Assembly: GCA_004555155.1 (NCBI GenBank)
Contig: SFJH01000013.1
Coordinates: 1 to 45,576, forward strand
Direction of reading: 5' to 3'
DNA: 45,576 nucleotides
From: Clostridiales bacterium
Lineage (GTDB): Bacteria > Bacillota > Clostridia > Christensenellales > Aristaeellaceae
In this document: in pieces, positions 23,774 to 32,273 of the stretch
How positions within the stretch are numbered: the first letter of the stretch is position 1
Layout of the letters: the number at the start of each line of letters is the position of its first letter
Notes under the pieces: model-generated
Told to the model about the DNA's origin: nothing
Databases searched by the model: none
What the model saw: only the letters and a program-made list of their open reading frames with translations
Program-made: the position numbers and the translations under genes

Positions 23774-24196
23774 CCGCGCAGCCGCGGGATGCTCCCGGCC
23801 TCCCATTGCGCGCATCAGAAGGGATTTTTCGCGGGCATGCTATCTGCGCGCGGTCATCCGCTCCACCTGGGCCAGCAGATCGTCGAAGACCTCCTGAACG
23901 CCCTCGTTGAAACGTCCCGCGCAGCCGCGGGATGCTCCCGACCTCCCATTGCGCACATCGGGAGGGATTTTTCGCGGGCGCTATCTGCGCGCGGTCATCC
24001 GCTCCACCTGGGCCAGCAGATCGTCGAAGACCTCCTGAACGCCCTCGTTGAAACGTCCCGCGCAGCCGCGGGATGAACCCCAACCTCCCATTGCGCGCAT
24101 CGGGAGGGATTTTTCGCGGGCATGCTATCTGCGCGCAGTCATCCGCTCCACCTGGGCCAGCAGATCGTCGAAGACCTCCTGAACGCCCTCGTTGAA
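23774..24196 (-). repeat. Tandem duplication of the hydrolase gene 3' end with its downstream hairpins
   Basis: Three units of 141-143 bp begin at 23774, 23917 and 24058. Each unit joins a hairpin module (CCGCG-CAGC-CGCGG, then CCTCCC pairing with GGGAGG followed by ATTTTT) to about 72 bp from the end of the alpha/beta hydrolase gene, including its stop codon. The unit nearest the gene (24125-24196) is the true gene end, and the other two are extra copies. Units differ at a few positions. The copies begin at FNEGVQEVFDDLL of the protein and have no ribosome site, so they are not expected to be translated. Confidence 0.9.
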
Positions 24197-25048
24197 GATC
24201 TCGTGGCGCAGGCCCGGATACATCCTGCCGTTCACCTCGGCGCAGCCCCGCTGGCGCAGGTTTTCCATGGCGGATTCGAAGCCCTTCCGGTCCGGCGCGC
24301 AGGGATCGTCCTCGCCCGACATGAAGAATACCGGCAGATTCCGTCGCACCGACGTCTTCTCATTGTACGCGGCCAGCATCAGGTTCAGCAGCGCGCGGTA
24401 GCCGTTGATGGTGAAGCCGAACCCGCACAGCGGATCCGCCTCGTAGGCCCGCACATTCTCCGGGTTCGCGCTCAGCCACGCGAACCTCGATCCGCCCTTG
24501 AACCGCTTGGAAAACGGCCCGTTCAGCAGCGCGTCCATCATGCGGCTGCGCGCGTGCTGGCCGCCGTGCACGACCGCCAGCGCCCGCGTGAGCACCAGCG
24601 CCGCCGGCGCGCCGGCGTTGAAGCCGGGGCTGCCGCTGAGGATCAGGCCGTCGATATCGCGGCTGTACTTTGCGGCGTAGTCCCGCGCGGCCAGCGAGCC
24701 CATGCTGTGGCCCACCAGCGCCAGCGCCTTGCCCGGGTATTTCGCCCGGAACCACAGCGTGATCTGATGCAGATCCTTCACCAGTCCGCGTCCGCCGTCC
24801 CTGTAAAAAAAGCCCAGATCGTCGGGGGTCTTCACGCTGGCGCCGTGGCCGCGATGGTCGTTGATCACGCAGGCATAGCCCTGCTCCGCCAGAAATTCCA
24901 TCACCGGCAGATACCGCTCCTTATGCTCGGCCATGCCGTGGGAGAACTGCACCAGTCCCCGCACCCTGCCCTCGGGCGCCACGGTCATCACGCTCAGCTC
25001 AAGTCCGTCGTGCTTCGATGCAATCACAAAGCTTTCCCGTTTCAACAT
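24125..25048 (-). CDS. Alpha/beta hydrolase, lysophospholipase/monoacylglycerol lipase type
   Basis: The 307-residue enzyme has the oxyanion-hole region QFSHGMAEHKERY, the nucleophile elbow GHSMGS near residue 112, Asp in SGEDDPCAP, and the catalytic His in LRHEIFNE, giving a complete Ser-Asp-His triad. INDHRGHGAS is typical of the Hydrolase_4/PldB family. It likely splits monoacylglycerols or lysophospholipids in the cytoplasm. ATG 25048 has a strong AAAGGAGG site. There is no signal peptide. The last 24 codons are duplicated twice downstream (see repeat at 23774), but the gene itself appears intact. Confidence 0.9.
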   Translation of the reverse strand: MLKRESFVIASKHDGLELSVMTVAPEGRVRGLVQFSHGMAEHKERYLPVMEFLAEQGYACVINDHRGHGASVKTPDDLGFFYRDGGRGLVKDLHQITLWFRAKYPGKALALVGHSMGSLAARDYAAKYSRDIDGLILSGSPGFNAGAPAALVLTRALAVVHGGQHARSRMMDALLNGPFSKRFKGGSRFAWLSANPENVRAYEADPLCGFGFTINGYRALLNLMLAAYNEKTSVRRNLPVFFMSGEDDPCAPDRKGFESAMENLRQRGCAEVNGRMYPGLRHEIFNEGVQEVFDDLLAQVERMTARR

Positions 25049-25124
25049 GCGATCGCCTCCTTTCAGATCTTTTCCTTATGTTCAATATTCGCGCTGCGTC
25101 CCGGAAAACCCTGCCTGAAGAAAG

Positions 25125-25162
25125 AAAAAAAGACATGGCTCTCCAATGGAACCATGTCTTTT
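25125..25162 (-). terminator. Intrinsic terminator after ispH-rpsA
   Basis: The stem AGACATGG (25131-25138) with CCATGTCT (25152-25159), extended by A-T pairs, is followed on the minus strand by a run of T residues. It lies 13 bases after the stop codon of the fusion gene. Confidence 0.85.
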
Positions 25163-25174
25163 CTGCCGCTGCAA

Positions 25175-27169
25175 TCAGCCGTCGATCTCGGGCAGATCGC
25201 TGCCGATGGCGAACTCGTCGTCCGGAACGTTCTCCAGCGCCTCGTCCTCCAGCACCTCGCGGATGGACAGGGAGATGCGCTTGGCCTCGGTGTTGACGTC
25301 CAGCACCTTCACGCGCACGATGTCGCCGACGTTCACGGCGTCCTCGACCTTCGCGATGCGGGTCAGCGCGCACTGGGAGATGTGCACCAGACCGTCAAGG
25401 CCGGGCTCCAGCTCGACGAACGCGCCGAAGGTGGTGATGCGGACGACCTTGCCCTCCACCACGGAGCCGACCGGATACTTCTCGCCGGCGACGGTCCAGG
25501 GGCGGGGCTGGGTCTGCTTGTAGCTCAGGGAGATGCGCTCGCGCTCGGGATCCACGTTCAGGATCTTCACGTCGATCTCCTGGCCGACGCTCACCACGTC
25601 GGAGGGATGCTTCACGCGGCCCCAGCTCAGGTCGGTCACGTGCACCAGGCCGTCCACGCCGCCGATGTCGACGAACGCGCCGAAGTCCGCCAGACGGCGA
25701 ACGGTGCCCTTCACGATGGAGCCAACCTCGAGGGACTCCCAGATCTTCTTCTTCTTCTCGGCCTCTTCAACCATCAGAACGGCCTTGCGGGAGGCGACGA
25801 TGCGCTTCTTCGCCTTGTCGATCTCGATGATCTTCAGGGTCATGGGCTGGCCGACGAACTCGTCGATCTTCTCGACATAGCGCAGGGACAGCTGGGACGC
25901 GGGGATGAAGGTGCGGATGCCGTTGACCTCCGCCAGCAGGCCGCCCTTGACAGCCTCCTTGCCGACGGCCTCGACGAACTCGCCGGCCTCTTCCTTGGCG
26001 CAGATCTCGTCCCACGCCTTGCGGTTGATGATGTTCTTCTGGGAAAGAAGGACGTTGCCTTCGCCGTCATTCACCTTGACGACCTCGACTTCGATCTCGT
26101 CGCCGATCTTGACATCGGTAGAGGAAAGGTCGGACTTCTTAACCAGGCCGTCAGCCTTGTAGCCGACGTTGACGCACACCTCATCGTCGGTAATCTGCAC
26201 GACGGTGCCGGTGATGATCTGGCCGGGGCGAATCTGAACAAGCGTCGCCTCAACGTCTTCCATGGACATAGCGGCCTGTTCCTGGGTATCTTCGATGGGT
26301 GCCTTCTTCTCGATGTCGTTCATTCTTGCAACAACCTCCTTAATTATACAATCCGGCGTGGAAGCGCCGGCTGTAATCCCTATGGTATCGGACGGAAGCG
26401 CTTCGATTCCATCCAATTCGGACGCTGATTCGACAAAGTACGTCCTGGGGCAGAGTTCGGCGGCCAGCCGGTACAGCTTGCGGCTGTTGGAGCTGTCCTT
26501 TCCGCCGATTACGATCATCACGTCTGCCTTGGCCGCGATGTCGGCGCACTCCCTCTGCCGGTCGCGGGTGGCGGGGCAGATCGTGGCGCGCACGTCCGGC
26601 GCGGCGACCTTTTTTTCGATCAGCGCGCACAGTTCGCGGAATTTCGATTCCACCATGGTGGTCTGCGAGACCACGACGGCGGCCTCCATGGCCGGGAGCG
26701 CGTCCACGTCCTCCGGCGCGAGCACGGCATAGCGGGGGCCGTCCGTCCAGCCCAGGATGCCCTGAACCTCGGGATGCCCGGCCTCGCCCACCACAATCAG
26801 CGGCCGTCCGGCCTGACTGGCCTCGCGCGCCATCGCGTGGATGCGGGCGACGAAGGGACAGGTGGCGTCGACGACCTCGCAGTCCCGGGCGCCGAGCGCC
26901 TCGGCGACGGCGCGGCTCACGCCGTGGGACCGGATCACGGCCCGCGCGCCGGACGGGATGTCCTCCGGGCGGTCGGCGGACGCGATGCCGAGCGACTCCA
27001 GGCGCTGAACCACCTGCGGGTTGTGGATGATGGGGCCGAGGGTAATCGCGGGCGCGACCCGTTCCGCCGCCTCCACGGCGCGGCGAACGCCGAAGCAGAA
27101 GCCCGCGTGCGCGGCCAGAATCACGGCGATTTTGACCCTCTCCTTTGCCGTTTGCGACTCGATTCTCAT
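25175..27169 (-). CDS. ispH-rpsA: IspH-ribosomal protein S1 fusion
   Basis: This 664-residue protein fuses two enzymes of unrelated pathways. Residues 1 to about 290 are IspH (HMBDP reductase, last step of the MEP isoprenoid pathway) with the three [4Fe-4S] Cys in AGFCFGV, DATCPFV and ICPATRDRQ. From about residue 310 there are four S1 RNA-binding repeats, including GTVRRLADFGAFVDIGGVDG and GKVVRITTFGAFVELEPGLDG, as in ribosomal protein S1. IspH-S1 fusions are known in Clostridia. The start is uncertain: ATG 27169 lacks a ribosome site, while AAAGGAG inside the frame precedes GTG 27124, which would begin at VILAAHAGFCFGV. Confidence 0.92.
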   Translation of the reverse strand: MRIESQTAKERVKIAVILAAHAGFCFGVRRAVEAAERVAPAITLGPIIHNPQVVQRLESLGIASADRPEDIPSGARAVIRSHGVSRAVAEALGARDCEVVDATCPFVARIHAMAREASQAGRPLIVVGEAGHPEVQGILGWTDGPRYAVLAPEDVDALPAMEAAVVVSQTTMVESKFRELCALIEKKVAAPDVRATICPATRDRQRECADIAAKADVMIVIGGKDSSNSRKLYRLAAELCPRTYFVESASELDGIEALPSDTIGITAGASTPDCIIKEVVARMNDIEKKAPIEDTQEQAAMSMEDVEATLVQIRPGQIITGTVVQITDDEVCVNVGYKADGLVKKSDLSSTDVKIGDEIEVEVVKVNDGEGNVLLSQKNIINRKAWDEICAKEEAGEFVEAVGKEAVKGGLLAEVNGIRTFIPASQLSLRYVEKIDEFVGQPMTLKIIEIDKAKKRIVASRKAVLMVEEAEKKKKIWESLEVGSIVKGTVRRLADFGAFVDIGGVDGLVHVTDLSWGRVKHPSDVVSVGQEIDVKILNVDPERERISLSYKQTQPRPWTVAGEKYPVGSVVEGKVVRITTFGAFVELEPGLDGLVHISQCALTRIAKVEDAVNVGDIVRVKVLDVNTEAKRISLSIREVLEDEALENVPDDEFAIGSDLPEIDG

Positions 27170-27307
27170 GGATATTCGAAAATTCGCTATCCGGATTTAT
27201 TCGATATACCCCGCGGAAATCCTGCATGGTTTTTATCATTTAATCTACATTTAACAGGCTTCCTGAAGAAAGCAGGGGAAGATCGATCGCCTCCGGGGTC
27301 AGTTTTG

Positions 27308-28447
27308 TCAGCGGGATTCTTTTTCATTGCTCCAAAGCTCAATCCCGTTCCCGCGTTCATCCATCGTCTCCACGCTGATCCTGTCCCCGTCCCAAATCAG
27401 GCCGCTGCCGACATACTCCGCGCCGACATGCGCCTCGATTCGACAGATCAGCTGGTCGTTATACACTCCCGATCCGATCACCACCGGGAAGTTCGCGTTC
27501 ATCCACATGCCTTCATCTCCCGGTCGGACCGTCTCCAGCCAGTGCATATGCCCGCAGAGCATACAATCCAGTCCCATCGCATTCAGCAGGCCCGTCCACT
27601 CCCGATAGACCTCCGTCTCGATCGTGAACTTCTCCTGATTCATCGTCATCTGCTTCGTAGGAAACGGCATGTGCGAGACGGCGATCCTCGCACGCACGCC
27701 GGGCGCGCCGTACTCCTCGTCCTTTCTTCGGACGACGTCCTTCAGAAACGCGGTTTCCCGCAGCCGCATCTCATGACAGTCTACCAGCCCTCCGTACTCA
27801 GGGTCGATATCCCGCTTGTCCTCGCCGCCGTCCAGCACGATTCCCCACAGTCCGCCCAACCGGAACGTGAACCAGGTTTCGCCCTGCCTTGTGCCGATGT
27901 ACTCCGGCAGCTCCGTAGCCAGTCGGCCGCGATAGTCGTGATTGCCCCGCGCGAACACCACGGGGATCTCTCCATGGGTCACCCGGCTCGTTATATCGTA
28001 GATAGCGCGGATGTCCTCGATCTGCTTGCTCTCGGCCGGGATGTCGCCGTTGAGGATCAGCAGGTCGATCCGGCCGAACTTCTCCGCCGCACGGCAGGGC
28101 GCATCCACCCACGAATGGGTGTCCGCAAGCACAAACGCCCGAACGGAGCGCGTTTCGTCCAGCGGACGAAACGCGTACTCCCGCGTCAGAAGCGCACCCA
28201 GCTCTGGAAAGTACGGCCTGCGCTGCGGCAGCGCGCGGAAACACACGCGATACTTTCCCGCCGCGTTCAGCGCATCCATGGGCAGCGCGACCTTGTGGAT
28301 CAGCGTCTCCGAGCGCATCAGCCCGTTGCGGCTGTCGCGATACGTCTGCCCGCCGACCTCCACCCAGGCCACGCCGTATTCCTTGGTATTGAATGCAATC
28401 TGATACTCATCGCCTACTGCGAACACGCAGGGATCTCCGTACAGCAT
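27308..28447 (-). CDS. Calcineurin-like metallophosphoesterase
   Basis: The 379-residue protein has an N-terminal beta-rich region of about 100 residues and a metallophosphoesterase domain. All five metal motifs are present: LADTHSW (DxH), LNGDIP (GD), ARGNHDYR (GNHD), VSHMPF (H) and CGHMHW (GHxH). No signal peptide or membrane segment is seen, so it should act in the cytoplasm. The start lies two bases after the stop of the upstream permease, whose last codons provide the AAGGAG site, so it is the last gene of the sugar ABC operon. This suggests it removes phosphate from, or cuts a phosphodiester in, the imported compound. The substrate is unknown. Confidence 0.85.
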   Translation of the reverse strand: MLYGDPCVFAVGDEYQIAFNTKEYGVAWVEVGGQTYRDSRNGLMRSETLIHKVALPMDALNAAGKYRVCFRALPQRRPYFPELGALLTREYAFRPLDETRSVRAFVLADTHSWVDAPCRAAEKFGRIDLLILNGDIPAESKQIEDIRAIYDITSRVTHGEIPVVFARGNHDYRGRLATELPEYIGTRQGETWFTFRLGGLWGIVLDGGEDKRDIDPEYGGLVDCHEMRLRETAFLKDVVRRKDEEYGAPGVRARIAVSHMPFPTKQMTMNQEKFTIETEVYREWTGLLNAMGLDCMLCGHMHWLETVRPGDEGMWMNANFPVVIGSGVYNDQLICRIEAHVGAEYVGSGLIWDGDRISVETMDERGNGIELWSNEKESR

Positions 28448-28449
28448 GA

Positions 28450-29367
28450 TTACTCCTTCATTGCGCCCACCATGACGCCCTTGACAAAGTACTTCTGAAT
28501 AAACGGATACACCACCAGAATCGGCACCGTGGCCACCATGATGACGCAGTACTTCACGATTTCCTTCACCAGATAGCGATTCGCCTCGGTGCCGGACATG
28601 GAGTTCAGGAACTGCTCGTTGCCGGTGTCCAGAATCAGCAGTTCGCGCAGGAACAACTGCAGCGGATACAGATCGCGCCGCTTCTGCAGATAGATCATGG
28701 CGTTGTACCACGCGCCCCAATAGCCCACGGCGTAGAACAGCGTGATCGTCGCCAGCGCGGCCAGCGAGAGCGGCAGCACGATCCTGAACAGCACCACCAT
28801 ATCGCTGGCGCCGTCGATGGTTGCCGATTCGATCAGACCCTTCGGGATGCCGTTGAAGCTGGTGCGCAGCACGATCATGTTGTACACGCTCACGCCGCCG
28901 GGCAGCAGCACCGCCCAGAGGGTATTGTTCAGACCCAGGGCGTTCACACACAGATAGGTGGGGATCATGCCGCCGCCGAAGTACATCGTGAACACGATCA
29001 GGATCATCGCCGGCTTCTTCAGCTCGAAATCGGTGTGGGAGAGCATGAATGCGCCCATGATGGTCATCGCCATGGAGAACGCCGTGCCCAGCGCCAGATA
29101 CATGAGGGTGTTGCGATAGCCCAGCCAGATGGACGACATCTGGAACACCATCTTATAGCCCTCCAGCGAGAAACCCGCCGGCTTGAGCATCAGTCCGCGC
29201 ACCAGCGCGAATTCATTGGGTCCGCTGAACGAGCAGAACGCCACGTACAGCATCGGATACAGCGTAATCAGCGCCAGCACTGCCATCAGCACGTAGTTGC
29301 ACCCGAAGAAGATTTTGTCGCCCCGGCTGTAGCCCACTGGGGTGGAGATACTGTTTTTCTTCGACAT
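28450..29367 (-). CDS. Carbohydrate ABC permease, LplC/YtcP type
   Basis: The 305-residue protein has six transmembrane segments and the ABC coupling (EAA) motif ESATIDGASDMVVLFRIVLP. The opening VLMAVLALITLYPMLYVAFCSFS is typical of MalG-side permeases of the CUT1 family. It pairs with the upstream permease to import an oligosaccharide or related solute. No ATPase gene is in the operon, which is usual for LplABC-like systems that share a common MsmK-type ATPase. Twelve bases separate it from the upstream permease gene, and two separate it from the metallophosphoesterase. Confidence 0.9.
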   Translation of the reverse strand: MSKKNSISTPVGYSRGDKIFFGCNYVLMAVLALITLYPMLYVAFCSFSGPNEFALVRGLMLKPAGFSLEGYKMVFQMSSIWLGYRNTLMYLALGTAFSMAMTIMGAFMLSHTDFELKKPAMILIVFTMYFGGGMIPTYLCVNALGLNNTLWAVLLPGGVSVYNMIVLRTSFNGIPKGLIESATIDGASDMVVLFRIVLPLSLAALATITLFYAVGYWGAWYNAMIYLQKRRDLYPLQLFLRELLILDTGNEQFLNSMSGTEANRYLVKEIVKYCVIMVATVPILVVYPFIQKYFVKGVMVGAMKE

Positions 29368-29379
29368 ACCCGCACCTCC

Positions 29380-30315
29380 TTACCAAAGTCCGCTGCCGGA
29401 CAGCTTGTTGCTGATCTTGTTGGTCGCCGTCAGCAGGATCAGGTTGATCACGGAATTAAAGATATTGACCGCCGTGGAATAGCTGTAATCGTTTTCAGTG
29501 AAGCCCTTTCGGTAGACGTAGGTAGAGATGATATCCGAAGTCTCGTAGGTCGCCTCGGACTGCAGCAGGAAGGCTTTCTCCCAGCCCACGTTCATCAGGC
29601 GGCCGCAGGCCATGATCAGCATGATCACGATGGTTTCGCGGATGCCGGGCAGCGTCACGTGCCACATGCACTGCGCACGGTTCGCGCCGTCGATGGTTGC
29701 GGCCTCGTACAGATCCGGGTTGATGCCCGAGATCGCCGCAATATAGATGATGGAATTCCAGCCGAAGCTCTGCCACACGCCGGACACGGTATAGATCGTC
29801 CGGAACGCCATCGGGTCGCCGATCAGCGAGCCCTCGTGCCCCGACATGGCGTTGACAAACTGCGTGATGAAGCCCTCGGAGTTGGTGAACTGGGTGATCA
29901 TTGAGCAGACCACCACCGTGGTGATGAAGTGGGGCAGATAGGTGATCGTCTGCACCGTGCGCTTGAACGCCTGGTTGTGCACCTCGTTGAGCAGCACGGC
30001 GAACGCAATCGGCAGCGGGAAGCCGAACAGCAGGTTGTAGAAGCTGATCAGCAGTGTATTGCGCATCAGTCGACCGAAGTAGTAGCTGCCGAAGAACTTC
30101 TGGAAGTTCTTGAGTCCGACAAACTTGCTGCCCAGAATGCCCTTGATGGGCTTGTAATTCTGAAAGGCGATGATGTTGCCGTACATCGGCCAATAGCAGA
30201 AGATCGCGAAGTACACCATCAGAATGATCAGCATGATGTACAGCGCCGGATGTCGGCGGATATTGGCCGCCAGCCGCTTGTGGAAGGGAAGGCGGGAATA
30301 CCTGATTTGGCTCAT
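29380..30315 (-). CDS. Carbohydrate ABC permease, LplB/YteP type
   Basis: The 311-residue MalF-side permease has six transmembrane segments and the coupling motif EAATIDGANRAQCMWHVTLP. The stretch YWPMYGNIIAFQNYKPIKGI is a hallmark of the LplB subgroup, which is used for plant or host polysaccharide fragments in gut Firmicutes. ATG 30315 follows a GGGGAG site. It lies 84 bases after the binding protein gene. A stable hairpin sits in that gap, a common way of making more binding protein than permease. Confidence 0.9.
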   Translation of the reverse strand: MSQIRYSRLPFHKRLAANIRRHPALYIMLIILMVYFAIFCYWPMYGNIIAFQNYKPIKGILGSKFVGLKNFQKFFGSYYFGRLMRNTLLISFYNLLFGFPLPIAFAVLLNEVHNQAFKRTVQTITYLPHFITTVVVCSMITQFTNSEGFITQFVNAMSGHEGSLIGDPMAFRTIYTVSGVWQSFGWNSIIYIAAISGINPDLYEAATIDGANRAQCMWHVTLPGIRETIVIMLIMACGRLMNVGWEKAFLLQSEATYETSDIISTYVYRKGFTENDYSYSTAVNIFNSVINLILLTATNKISNKLSGSGLW

Positions 30316-30349
30316 GGATTTCTCCCCTTTTTATGTCGGTATGATAAAA

Positions 30350-30378
30350 TGTGCGGAGAGAGAGCTCTCTCCCCGCAC
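30350..30378 (-). terminator. Hairpin between binding protein and permease genes
   Basis: GTGCGGAGAGAG pairs with CTCTCTCCCCGCAC across 30351-30378, followed on the minus strand by ATTTTATC. It is probably a partial terminator or 3' stabiliser for the binding-protein mRNA. Confidence 0.6.
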
Positions 30379-30399
30379 ATCATCGGGTCAATCGGGTAA

Positions 30400-32019
30400 T
30401 CAGCGGAGGGCGAAGCGGGCGTAGGAAGCCTCATAGACCTCCTGCAGCTCCTGCAGGCCCAGCTCATTCAGCTTGGCGACATAGTCGTCGAACTCGGTCT
30501 CGATATCGGCAGTGCCGGTGATGAACTTCATCATCATCTCGTCGCGGTAGGTCTCGACGTCGGTCCTGTAGTCGGCGATGACCTCGGCCTCCTCGGCGGT
30601 GAAGCTGGCTCCCTTGGGCCACAGCAGATCGTAGCCGCACTGGGAGTACAGGATGCAGGTGTCCGGCTGCGGGCCGTAGCAGTACTTGGAGGTGGTGATG
30701 TAGTCCAGATCGGAGTCGGACTCGGTCTCGAAGTTGTACAGGCGCATGCAGCGCTTGTCCTCGACGGAGGCGTTCTCGTCGTACTCCACGTTGGTGATCA
30801 CGGGATAGCCGTAGTCGTTGAGGTTGTAGCCGACGCCCTCGATGCCGTTGGAGAACATGAACTCGATTTCAGGATAGTACAGCGCGTCCAGCAGCGCCAC
30901 GCACTCCTCCTTGTGCTCGGAGGATTCGCAGATGTACTTCTGCTTGCCGAGGCCGCGGTTGGTGACCATCACGCGGGTCAGGGGCGCATCGGCAGTCAGC
31001 TTGGGCATCTGAGCCGCCACGAGAGCCTCCTCGGGATGGTTGTCCACGTCCAGAACGGTGTGATAGTTGGTCGCGTAGGCGTAGGTGTGGTCGGCAACGC
31101 AGCCGCCCTCATCGCTGGCCAGCATGGCCCAGGTATCGGACTGGGTGTCGGTGGCGAAGTCGGGGTTGATCAGGCCCTCCTTGTACCACATGGCGATGGT
31201 GGACAGATACTCCTTGTACTCGGGGGTAGCGGGGCCATAGACCACTTTGCCGTCCTCGGTCAGGTTGAAGTTTCTCGCGTCGATGTTCCAGGCGCTGGAG
31301 AAGGCATTGCGGCTGAGCCAGTAGCCGGACTTGTTCAGCAGCAGCGGGTACTTCACGCCCATCTCCTTGAACTTGCGCAGCATGTTGGTCCAGTCGTCGA
31401 TGGTGACGGGGACCTCCAGGCCGGCCTCATCCAGCAGATCCTGGCGGATCATCAGGCCCCACATGCAGGTGCAGATCTCCTCGGAACCGGAGACCTGGCT
31501 GCCCAGGTGCACGTTGCGGCCGAAGTCGTCCACGGCGATCTTCGCCAGATAGGGATCGTCCATGACATAGCTCCAGTAATTGGGGGTGGTTTCGGGGCTC
31601 ACCAGCTCGGTGTAGTCGTACACCAGGCCGTCCTCATACGCCATGGCCAGACCGCCGGCGTAGTAGCTCTCGACGTAGTCCTCGAAGATCATGTCCGGAT
31701 ACTCGCCGCTGGCCAGCATGGTGGAGAAGCCCTCCTTCTCGGCGCCGACGGACGGATGCACGAACTCCAGGTTCACGTTGAGCATTTCCTCAAAATTCTG
31801 AATGACCTTCAGGTCGCTGTTGGTTTCGATAAACTCGGTCATGGACGCATCCAGCGGCATCCAGATGGTCAGGGTCACGCCGCCCAGATCCGGATAGCCT
31901 TTCTCGTTGCACGGGAACAGGGTGGTGCCGGTGCGGCCGGTCGTGTCCTCCGCGAACGCGAAGGTGAAGCAGGTCGCCAGCATTGCCGCCAGGAGCAGAC
32001 AAGAGAGCAGTTTCTTCAT
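30400..32019 (-). CDS. Extracellular solute-binding protein of sugar ABC transporter
   Basis: The 539-residue protein has a signal peptide (MKKLLSCLLLAAMLATCFTFAFA). LATC could be a non-ideal lipobox, otherwise cleavage follows AFA. The mature part is a large LplA-type (family 1) solute-binding protein: VTLTIWMPLDASM near the start, LASGEYPDMIFEDY, and WTNMLRKFKEMGVKYPLLL. It captures a carbohydrate ligand for the two permeases downstream. ATG 32019 has AAGGAGGAAA. A promoter lies at 32066-32094, with a direct repeat upstream, suggesting regulation. Confidence 0.9.
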   Translation of the reverse strand: MKKLLSCLLLAAMLATCFTFAFAEDTTGRTGTTLFPCNEKGYPDLGGVTLTIWMPLDASMTEFIETNSDLKVIQNFEEMLNVNLEFVHPSVGAEKEGFSTMLASGEYPDMIFEDYVESYYAGGLAMAYEDGLVYDYTELVSPETTPNYWSYVMDDPYLAKIAVDDFGRNVHLGSQVSGSEEICTCMWGLMIRQDLLDEAGLEVPVTIDDWTNMLRKFKEMGVKYPLLLNKSGYWLSRNAFSSAWNIDARNFNLTEDGKVVYGPATPEYKEYLSTIAMWYKEGLINPDFATDTQSDTWAMLASDEGGCVADHTYAYATNYHTVLDVDNHPEEALVAAQMPKLTADAPLTRVMVTNRGLGKQKYICESSEHKEECVALLDALYYPEIEFMFSNGIEGVGYNLNDYGYPVITNVEYDENASVEDKRCMRLYNFETESDSDLDYITTSKYCYGPQPDTCILYSQCGYDLLWPKGASFTAEEAEVIADYRTDVETYRDEMMMKFITGTADIETEFDDYVAKLNELGLQELQEVYEASYARFALR

Positions 32020-32065
32020 CAGTATTTCCTCCTTGAAATAATATGCGCACCAATATGCAAAATAT

Positions 32066-32094
32066 ATTGTAGCACATACTAAGAAAAATGTCCA
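32066..32094 (-). promoter_or_regulatory. Promoter of the sugar ABC operon
   Basis: On the minus strand TGGACA (32089-32094), 17 bases, TACAAT (32066-32071), about 47 bases before the binding-protein start. Confidence 0.75.
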
Positions 32095-32121
32095 CACTTG
32101 TTTTGCATTTTTCCGTATTTA

Positions 32122-32153
32122 TCATGAATGATTTTGCTCATGAATGATTTTGC
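32122..32153. promoter_or_regulatory. 16-bp direct repeat upstream of the sugar ABC promoter
   Basis: TCATGAATGATTTTGC occurs twice back to back (32122-32137 and 32138-32153), about 30 bases upstream of the -35 element. Tandem direct repeats in this position are typical of AraC-type activator sites, which often control LplABC-like cassettes. No such regulator gene is in the window. Confidence 0.5.
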
Positions 32154-32215
32154 ATTCTGTCGATGGATGTTCTCCCAGGAGGATCGAGGGCCGACCCGGT
32201 CGCGCTCTTTCCTTC

Positions 32216-32244
32216 ATTTTTGCTTTACATAGCGATGCTATACT
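32216..32244 (+). promoter_or_regulatory. Extended -10 promoter of the thioesterase gene
   Basis: TATACT at 32239-32244 preceded by TGC; the -35 region (ATTTTT) is poor. It lies 30 bases before the ATG. Confidence 0.5.
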
Positions 32245-32273
32245 ATATAAAAAAATGAGAGGATCGAAGCTCT

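Noticed and set aside
23685..24083. A 132-codon minus-strand frame over the duplicated hydrolase ends
   Set aside because: It reads the tandem units out of the hydrolase frame, repeats itself and has no start signal; it is a product of the duplication.
27170..27307. Promoter and terminator between the metallophosphoesterase and ispH-rpsA genes
   Set aside because: AT-rich sequence is present but no convincing -35/-10 pair or stem with a T-run could be assigned.
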